From positions 4,016,976 to 4,080,975 of the forward strand of contig CP136069.1 in NCBI GenBank assembly GCA_032622095.1: a DNA stretch of 64,000 nt, written 5' to 3'. The translations under genes were made by a program, and so were the position numbers. Source of the DNA: Siphonodentalium dalli (taxonomy: Eukaryota; Mollusca; Scaphopoda; Gadilida; Siphonodentaliidae). The notes under the pieces were generated by a model. It worked only from the letters and a program-made list of their open reading frames with translations, made no database searches and had not been told where the DNA came from. Positions 56,551 through 64,000 of the stretch are shown piece by piece; position 1 is the first letter of the stretch, and every line of letters starts with the position of its first letter.

Positions 56551-56773
56551 CTGTTATGTGCGGTGTATCAGAATCGCAGTGTTTACTGTGTTGAACATTG
56601 CTGTCATGTTCTTGGAGAGGGGATAATTTGTCGAGGTTTCTCTTTTGATTTACAAAATCTGTCCGATTGGATTTCCAATCCGATGACTTTCTCCTAACTC
56701 GATCGCTAGAATCTTTGGGACGAACTGTTTTGATCTTGTGGAAGTCAGAATACTTCGAATCCACGGAAGACAT
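56551..56773 (-). CDS. DLGAP5: DLGAP5/HURP-like protein, exon 1 with start codon
   Basis: ATG at 56773-56771, donor ATAACAG|GTAATC after 56551. 223 coding nt, leaving in phase 1. It reads MSSVDSKYSDFHKIKTVRPK, DSSDRVRRKSSDWKSNRTDF, VNQKRNLDKLSPLQ, ending DTPHIT. Short, basic and hydrophilic, like the N-terminus of HURP (which also starts MSS and is rich in K/R/S). This start is chosen because it is the first ATG of the frame and promoter-like motifs lie just upstream. In-frame joining to exon 2 supports it. Confidence 0.75.
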
Positions 56774-56895
56774 TACTAAATCGACAGTGCGGACGGCGAA
56801 GTATCAAATATGTCCACCCTCTTCGAAAAATTCTCGCGGTCTGTTTTTCAAAATGAGCTTCCGGTTTGATGGGCTGGCGATATGATTGGCCAACA
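56774..56895 (-). promoter_or_regulatory. Candidate cell-cycle promoter of the DLGAP5-like gene
   Basis: Upstream of the ATG on the minus strand there are a CCAAT box (56885-56889), an ETS-like CCGGAAG (about 56859-56865), a CHR-like TTTGAA (56847-56852) and TTCGAA (about 56822-56827). CCAAT boxes about 30-40 bp from a CHR element are typical of G2/M genes controlled by NF-Y and DREAM/MMB, which include human DLGAP5. No TATA box seen. Short motifs, so suggestive only. Confidence 0.4.
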
Positions 56896-56899
56896 GTCT

Positions 56900-58340
56900 G
56901 GTCTCGGAGATCAGCACTTAATCACGATCGTTGAGAGAAGACACAGTCGACAAATTTAATTACATGATCATCAGCAACTCAATCAGAGCGCACCGGTCTC
57001 TTTATCTTAGATAATCAATAACATTGATATACATGTACATATATTAGACCTGTATGCTTATAAATTTTTGGAAAATTTGCTTATTTATTAAAAAACTGGG
57101 ATTGTCTGATCATTGTCAGGCAGCTAGTTTACACTGCAGCCGGATGCCGGATGCCAGGGGAGGGGGGTCGTCACCCTCATTTTACACTGCAGCCCGCCCA
57201 GAATTGCTGGATCCTTTACTCAGATAAGGAAAAGATAGTACCGGTACATATATGCTGTTATATATATGTTGCTGGAAGTATGTAATACAGTTTAAATATT
57301 ATCTAATAATGGTAGGCCTATGTAATATCATTTCAGTAAAATTCATTTTATCACATTAAATCAGGGGGGGGGGGGGGTCTGCAATTTTTTTCCGAACACT
57401 AGGCGGGGGTGGGTGGATCGTTCAGCAGCCCGACTTAAACAATTTTTTTTCCTGGCCCTGTAATTTTTTTTTCCTAGAGTCATTGTTCTTCAAAATAATG
57501 GGACAAAAGGTTTTAAGATTGCTTCTATTATGTACTAGGTATGCACACCACTTTATAGGCTATCCTCTCGAACAATTGATCCATTTATTCTGAATCACGG
57601 GATGCATGCCTAAATTAAAATTACCTAAGGGGCGGAATCACACATCGCGTCATTCACAGTTTATGTTTGCCTTTAACAATGACTACCGGGCATAAAATGA
57701 TAGTAATCCTTTTTCCATAGCATAACTGATTTGGTATACTATGGCCTTGTATGTCTTCTCTGTGTAAAGTTAAACGCCAGTTATAATATGTCTCTTAATC
57801 CACGCATAGGCCTACAAATGCATGATCTAGGCCTATACAAATGTCAGATGGGTCGATGTTATGAACTTAATTATATCATATGTATTTATAGTTATATATG
57901 TTTCATATTACATGCCTATTTGCAATGCGGCGTTGATCTATATAAGAGGCCATACCTTCAGGTGAGAAAACAAGCTAATTATAACAGCGCGCTCTATATA
58001 TAGTGGCCGGCTATAGTATAGAGAGGTAATAAAATGCACTAATTACGCCGTCGGGTGTATACTAATGTACACATTCTAGATACCTATGGTTCGCTGGGCG
58101 TTTTATTAATAGATTATGGGTTTTTTTTGGGGACGCATTAAAAGTTGTAGTGCTACCCGAGTCCGGTTGTTTTGGGACGCATTAAAAGTTATATAGTGCG
58201 ACCCCGAATCGGTAAAAGTTGGAATTTCAATTTCGTTATTGTCGTTGATTTTGGTTTGTGATAAGCTATGTCAATTACAAACAGAAGAAATGAAAAAGAT
58301 AATTTGTAAAATGCGTATATATATGTCAATTGATACGTAT
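56900..58340. other. Intergenic, no gene seen
   Basis: 5' flank of the gene. Two 'tttacactgcagcc' copies (57128, 57180), a short G run at 57364 and AT-rich DNA. No plus-strand gene recognised. Confidence 0.4.
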
Positions 58341-58347
58341 TTTAAAG

Positions 58348-58663
58348 AGTGTAGGCCTATAGTCGGAGACAGCCGAGTCAGCCACGGGTTCGTTAATTAT
58401 AGGTGCTGAACGGTGTGACAATTTTCAGTATATATGTCCCTATATATAATAAGTCTATGTATATTCATCTTGTTCTCCCTGATGAAGTTCTTTCTAATAG
58501 CTCACAAGCATTGATATTGTAATGACCATTCAACAGTACTCGATTATATCCTCTAAATCTTCGATATTTTAAAGAGGTTAGTCGGATACAGCCGAGTCAG
58601 CCACCGGTTCGTTAATTAGGTGCTGATCGGTGTGACAATTTTCAGTAGGTCCCTATTTGCGGA
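58348..58663. repeat. Duplicated segment of retroelement origin
   Basis: 'cagccgagtcagccac' to 'gtgtgacaattttcagta' occurs twice (about 58368-58430 and 58590-58650). Between them lies 'ctttctaatagctcacaagc..aatcttcgatattttaaaga', which recurs at 59571-59705 next to the retroelement fragment. Confidence 0.65.
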
Positions 58664-58810
58664 GATCCATTTGCGGAAATACCCGAATTCGCGGAGTTCC
58701 CTAAAATGGTCGAAATAGGTTGATTTTAATGAGGGAACGTGTCAATTGATACGTATTTTAAACAATTAACGACACGATCATCATAATAATGGTTTGTTCT
58801 ATCAATTATA

Positions 58811-58817
58811 TCACCAC

Positions 58818-58849
<32 letters not shown>

Positions 58850-58883
58850 CCACCACCACCATCATCATCATCACCATCATCAT

Positions 58884-58978
<95 letters not shown>

Positions 58979-59034
58979 CCATCATCACCACCATCATCAT
59001 CACCATCATCACCATCATCATCATCATCATCATC

Positions 59035-59068
<34 letters not shown>

Positions 59069-59088
59069 CCACCATCATCATCATCATC

Positions 59089-59122
<34 letters not shown>

Positions 59123-59163
59123 TCACCACCATCATCATCATCATCACCACCATCATCATCATC

Positions 59164-59197
<34 letters not shown>

Positions 59198-59231
59198 TCA
59201 TCACCACCATCATCATCATCATCACCACCAC

Positions 59232-59267
<36 letters not shown>
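58811..59267. repeat. CAT/CAC trinucleotide microsatellite (about 457 bp)
   Basis: Uninterrupted CAT/CAC triplets in alternating blocks, ATG/GTG on the minus strand. Predicted poly-His, poly-Asp/Gly, poly-Met/Val and poly-Ile/Thr frames on the two strands are its translations, not proteins. Confidence 0.95.
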
Positions 59268-59387
59268 AATACACGGAACAAGTCTTAATATAATTGCGAC
59301 TTTTCGTCCCAATACATTTTTTTGCAATGTTTGTTTACAAATATATGTATCGTCATTCGATATTTTCTTGTGAGTCACTTGAAAATA

Positions 59388-59545
59388 TTACTTGTCGTCG
59401 AACTCATATTTTATATAATAGAATATGTATATTTTGAATTGATCGGGTGTTGGAGCCTTAACATTGAAGTCAACTGGCATAAAGTTCCAGTTATTTACCA
59501 CCCTCTGCGTGAAGAAATATTGTCCTATATGTCCTTGTTAACAGT
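59388..59545 (-). pseudogene. Non-LTR retrotransposon, C-terminal fragment
   Basis: Minus-strand frame with GQYFFTQRVVNNWNFMPVDF then NVKAPTPDQFK and a stop at 59388. This is the [KQ]-Y-F-F-x-x-R-V-V-x-x-W-N-x-[LM]-P motif that closes many CR1/L2/Jockey-like ORF2 proteins. Upstream sequence is out of frame or lost. About 120 bp of 3' UTR runs directly into the ATG microsatellite. Confidence 0.75.
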
Positions 59546-60306
59546 GCGCATCTGTAGCTTTGTATTATGTCATCTTGTTCTTCTTGATAAATTTCTTTCT
59601 AATAGCTCACAGACATTGCTATTGTAATGACCATTCAACAGTATAGTTTATATATATTTACCTCGATTAGATCTCCTCTAAATCTTCGATATTTTAAAGA
59701 CATCATGCAGATTGAGTCTTACCATTCGGTCTCGCGGTATCATTCGGTCTCGCGGTATAGCATATAGTTTTGATTTGACGAACTAGTTTCGTTGCTTTTC
59801 TTTGTATTTTCTAACACAATGCTTTAATATGTGTGATATGGGCTCGATGCACAGCTACATTATTGGTGTAAACAATATTTATTCCCAATACAAAACAAGA
59901 TGAATATTTTACAAAAATGCTAATGGATGAGTATGGGTGATTGGAAAGGGATGAGACAACAAGCCTATTGTGGCTTTTTTTGTAAGTCCTCTCCCAGATC
60001 GCTTAAATTTTCCGAACTACATAAGGCCGTTCGGGCGTGTCAGACGGGAATTTTTCTGGTTTGTACTTTAAATAACTTATTGGTGATTTTGATATAGATC
60101 GCACTCAACAAAAGATAACAAGAGATAAGATAAGAACTGGAGTGGGGTGTGATTAGGGAATTAAAGGTAACCAATGGGACGAAAGGAGAGTAGTTAGGTT
60201 TAAGAAAGGTCAGAAAGATAGGATGGTCAATGGGGGCGGGGTAGTTTAACATTCGGCTGTAGAATTATATGTCAAGTGTGTATAACTTGGCGTACAGAGA
60301 CTATAT

Positions 60307-62169
60307 ACAAGATAAGATAAGATAAGTTTAATAGGCAAAACATCCTTATAAGGACAGTATGCAAACATATTAATATATAGTTGTACATTGAACAATACAA
60401 TAAATGATATAATAATAGATGGTAATATATAACCATTTAAGTACAGCTGAATGTGCATAGGGTCGTCTCGTCTTCATTTATTCATTGCTTATGAGGCGAA
60501 GCTCATCGCGTGCGGAAAATAATTTTCGGATTATATGACATATTGAAGTGCATGAATTTGAAATATTGTTGGATAGGATTTTGACAAGCTGTTCAGTTTG
60601 TGTCATGTTTTCAAAGTCTGGGAACTGTGTCTTCATAAGAGTTATTAGTTCGAGCCGCGGTGTGCGGTAAGCACTACATTCCAAAAGAAAGTGTTTTTCA
60701 TCTTCAATAGCATCATCGGAACAAAATATACATAGTCTTTGTTCCAATGCCGTCGGTGGTTGGGTGTGGCGTCCCTTTTCAATAGCCAGTTTATGATTAC
60801 TTATACGCAGTCTAGTAAAAACGATTCTATTTTCTATTGATGGTGTGTGAAGAAGATAAGGTTCTATTTCGTACTTAAGTTTGAAAAGTCGGTATGTTCG
60901 TAATTTATTACTTCCCGTTTTTGAGCATTCATCAGTGAGACTCTGTCTGAAATATATATAATAATCTTCAATAAGATTTCTTTTGAATTGACTCAGAACT
61001 GGACCCGGATTGTTTAGGTCTGCAATATTCCACCCCAGTGATTCTGCCGTTTTGAAGATTGATTTCTTAACCGATGCCACTTGTTGTTCCAACGCAGCAT
61101 TACGGAGCAGATTACAGTCCGACCGTGAAATTATCTTAATTACATAAGATGAAAGTCTGCATGCCACGTCAATAAATAATGGATGGCTCCCTAACTCGGC
61201 GCGAACCGCGTTGTTCGAAGAAAATCTGCCGACTCCGAGTAACCGCTTACAATATTTTATGTGTACCTTCTCACATGGAAGGCGGTCGTGATTTTTAGTG
61301 GTTATTTCCACACCCCATATTTCGCTACCATATAACAATATCGGCTTAATTAATCTATCGAAGAGTTTTACAGAAGTCACTAGTGGAATCGGTGCGTCGT
61401 TTGTACATGCGTTAAATAAAGAATGCATTGCTTTGAGTCCTTTAGCACTCAATTCTTCCATTGCATGTGAGAATCTACCCGTATTACTAAATTTAATTCC
61501 AAGATAATTGTATTCATTAACAATTTCCAACTTTTGATTTCCAATGTGAAAGTCTGGTAAAGTTTTTGTTTTCCTACTTCTAAACACCACACATTTAGTT
61601 TTATCAGTGTTCACGGTGAGTTTATTGTTCTCAGTGTATCTATTTAGTCTGTTTAGACAGCACTGTAGCCCACTTGGAGTATCAGAAAGTAAAACCAGGT
61701 CGTCAGCGAATAAAATGTGATTAAGTGTATCATTGCCTAAATGGACAGCCTCGCAAGGACTGTCAAACTCTTTTTTAATGTCGTCAATAAAGATTTTGAA
61801 CAGGTTTGGGGACAATATACATCCCTGCCTAACACCTATCGTGGATAAGCATGGAGGCCCCAACCCTTTGTTTGTTTTGGTGATATAGTAGCTATTGTCA
61901 TATAGTGACTGTATTAACCGTAGTATGAGTCCCTTAATGCCCGCGCATTTTAATTTTTTAAAAAGTAATTGTCTGTTTACTGTATCGAACGCTTTTCTGA
62001 AATCTATGAATGCAGCATATAGGGGCTTTCCCAATCGTTTGTATTTTTGAATGGCCGCGTGCAGAACAAATGCTCCATCAATGGTGCTCTTCCCTTTCGA
62101 AAAACCAAATTGGTTTTCGCTGATAATATTGTTTACATGTAAGAAATCGATTAACCGACGATTAATGAG
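60307..62169 (-). mobile_element. Non-LTR retrotransposon, 5'-truncated, reverse transcriptase open frame
   Basis: Open from 62169 to the stop at 60478 (564 codons), no internal stop. Motifs in order: ENQFGFSKGKSTIDG, AAFIDFRKAFDTV, VRQGCILSPNLF, the catalytic FADDLVLLSD, then KPILLYGSEIWG and a C-terminal C-x2-C-x9-H-x4-C (CIFC...HFLLEC). No endonuclease or ORF1 remains: the 5' end is cut about 45 codons before AAFIDF at a TAA. The 3' end carries CTTATCTTATCTTATC, a short-repeat tail instead of poly(A). It is a dead-on-arrival copy, but an apparently young one given the intact frame. CR1/RTE/Jockey assignment uncertain. Confidence 0.9.
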
Positions 62170-62260
62170 TTAGCTGGGCAGTCAGGCTTTCCGAATTATG
62201 ACATTATGTATGACTTTATATATGACTCAATGACAGAAGACATGTGACATAGTATTACGT

Positions 62261-62551
62261 TTAGAATCGTTTTGTACTAATTATGTATCTTTGTGCGGCC
62301 TCGAAAATACTATGATTTTCCCTAATGGAACTTTCGGGTGAACCCTCGAGTAGGGTTCTTTCTGATAATATTATGTTTGGTAGAGATGATAGCAATTCCA
62401 ATCTTGATGCCTGGTATAAATGGCATTCTATAACAGGTAATGGTGGGCTGTTTCAACAGCACCGCATGCACAATATGGGTCGGGCCTAACAAAATTGGTC
62501 ATGAGGTCGAAGTTCAAATTACTACATTTCAGTCTCAATCGTGTGTGGTAT
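62261..62551 (-). pseudogene. Second non-LTR retrotransposon C-terminus, with stop and frameshift
   Basis: Minus-strand frame HTRLRLKCSNLNFDLMTNFV then RPDPYCACGAVETAHHYLL and a TAG. The C-x-C-G-x2-E-x2-H-x-Y-L-L motif is the C-terminal zinc-binding region of another retroelement family. The expected continuation (LELLSSLPNIILSERTLLEG..) lies in another frame, ending at 62261. At least one nonsense and one frameshift mutation. Confidence 0.75.
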
Positions 62552-62975
62552 ACTTGGGATTTGCGACTATGGCAATGATAGGTCTGACAATGCTTATATA
62601 TATGTAGAGCGATCGGAAAGGGGTGTGACTATAATTACCGCCCGGGCGCCCCCATGGGCCCGTGACAACATACCACCTGAGGGCAACCTAGAGGATTTTA
62701 CTCGCTCGCTCGTCTCCGATCGGTGTTATTAACCCCGCAAATGCCGATATTAATTGGATAAGAGAGCACGGGTGATCCCGTGTCTTCGTGTGTTTTCGGA
62801 CAGTATATTTTGGTGATGCGTGGTAGTGCAATACACCTGAGTGTTACTTCCAAATATTGACTGGTTGATACGTCCATGCACGGCCGATGTTATTAACCCC
62901 TGAAAATCTGGTAAAATACCATATAAACAAAAAGAGCCCGGGACCGCCCGGGAGCCACTTAGGTCCGTGGACGTA

Positions 62976-63057
62976 ACAACATATATATACCCCACGAGGT
63001 CAACATATATATACCCCCACGAGGTCAACATATATATACCCCACGAGGTCAACATAC
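62976..63057. repeat. About 24-bp tandem repeat, 3.5 copies
   Basis: 'ccacgaggtcaacatatata' + 'tacc' units, part of a longer unexplained minus-strand frame (62750-63193) that is only repeat translation. Confidence 0.85.
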
Positions 63058-63199
63058 ACTGTAAAAAGGACTGTGTGGCAGCTTCCACACAATGACTGTG
63101 TGGAGGCATTATCTGAACATAAATGTGTACACAATACACACATATGTGTGTATCACCCAATATCCACACATATATGTGTACATCACCACACATATTTGT

Positions 63200-64000
63200 A
63201 TGTGACGTCGGTTTTTTTAAATTTCACGTGGTGGTCACGCGCGCGTCGTTGTTTCGTACAGGCTCACAGGCTGCCGTAAAGTGTACACATGGAGTCTTGT
63301 TGATTGTGGTGGATCTCGAAATTCGATATATTGGTCGGTCTCTTCGATTATTTCTATAGTTAAGGTAAGATTATATTTAAATTGGCAAGATATTCACCTT
63401 TGTGAGAATTTCCGTATCTATTTTGTATAAAACATGATTGAACGAAATAATAAACTTGATTTGGATTTTATGATTCAACAATTCCCTGTCGCATAGTCAT
63501 ATATTTACATTTTAGAGTTGTGCGTTTATCTGGGTTTATCTGTTGTTTCTGTAGTCTATATGATACACATCTTTCCGAAGCACAAAACCTGCTCGAAAAT
63601 TGTCTTTATGTAAATTGACAAATTCAACTGTGTGGTGAAGACATTTACTGAACAAATGTGTGTTCATCACATACACACTATATATTATACAGCGTGCTTT
63701 AAACCAGAACCACAATTTTATTATTTTGCACGGTAAGGTTCTCATGTTGATAAAGTAACGACGTTTTTTGTGTTTATATGGAATGCAGATGAGAGTAAAT
63801 ATATACTGAGACCAGTGACGTGGCGACAGGGCGGATATTGGGAATGGTGTGTCTATAACCCTATCCCAAACCTCGGTAAAATTTACTAAAAATTCCAACA
63901 GTTGGAAATTTCATGCCTGACGCAAAGTTACAAGTTTTACACCACATGCATTATAATAGGTTGAAATTGTTCTCTTTGTTTGATTTTTCAACCAGTAATT
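63200..64000. other. Intergenic, no gene seen
   Basis: Unique AT-rich DNA. The segment 'aggttgaaattgttctc' at 63958 also occurs near 53711. No gene or complete element recognised. Confidence 0.4.

Noticed and set aside
58726..59378. Long open frames (poly-His, poly-Asp/Gly, poly-Ile/Thr, poly-Met/Val)
   Set aside because: Pure translations of a CAT/CAC microsatellite open in every frame; no flanking coding signal.
62750..63193. 147-codon minus-strand frame with 'LTSWGIYMLTSWGYIYVDLVGYIY'-type repeats
   Set aside because: Mostly translation of the 24-bp tandem repeat and of TATATG-rich sequence; no homology recognised.

Overview
The window is eukaryotic: coding sequence is split into short exons with GT..AG borders, introns are kilobases long, and most of the DNA is transposable elements, foldback MITEs and minisatellites. 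The 'ggacggacgga' repeats, frequent tacatgta motifs, tandem-repeat-cored elements and CR1/L2/RTE-like retroelement fragments suggest a marine invertebrate, perhaps a mollusc or other lophotrochozoan. The species cannot be fixed from the sequence alone.

One host gene is recognisable. It runs on the minus strand from a start codon at 56773 leftwards to at least 4662 and probably leaves the window. I identify it as a DLGAP5/HURP-like gene (mitotic kinetochore-fibre microtubule-associated protein). The grounds are a basic, coiled-coil-like KLAKWKQQRD segment (exon 2), S/T-R-rich 'RVTRSA' segments (exons 3-5) and a HURP-type 'SFAPADFTF' motif (exon 6). Eleven exon positions were worked out by hand: 56551-56773, 48124-48293, 44859-44970, 42263-42384, 40053-40188, 38370-38577, then either 32717-32772 or 25886-25920, then 24021-24757, 21625-21917, 9117-9184 and 4662-4787. 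The reading phase carries through every junction, giving about 740-750 codons. No GKAP/SAPAP C-terminal domain was found; it may lie beyond the left edge.

The most unusual feature is that five splice junctions of this gene have been copied into tandem repeats that contain both exon-edge sequence and the splice site. These are the exon 5 donor (69 bp x 4), the exon 7a donor (33 bp x about 21, all in frame and all with GTAAGT), the exon 9 donor (31 bp x 2), the exon 10 donor (35 bp x 6) and the exon 11 acceptor (about 52 bp, several copies, split by later insertions). This may be a splice-junction minisatellite system able to give nested alternative exon ends.

The introns are full of mobile DNA, much of it with perfect target-site duplications (TSDs) readable by eye. 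hAT-type insertions with 8-bp TSDs lie at 3164-4214, 22258-23447, 26037-30319, 33672-38167, 49562-50047 and 53858-54236, plus the foldback MITE 42507-42657. A separate group with CAGG..CCTG ends and 5-bp TSDs lies at 640-1554, 13858-14699, 26778-27681 and 50338-52033. TTAA-flanked elements, several sharing one palindromic core, lie at 1-124, 1723-2285, 17775-17929, 24810-25259, 41005-41278, 43082-43469, 43978-44349, 45494-45885 and 46448-46893. TA-flanked elements and arrays of a roughly 160-bp repeat (5.7-7.8 kb, 10.3-16.6 kb) are also present. Right of the gene (57-64 kb) there are degraded non-LTR retrotransposons, including an open reverse-transcriptase frame at 60478-62169, and a long CAT/CAC microsatellite. 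I saw no rRNA, tRNA or CRISPR.
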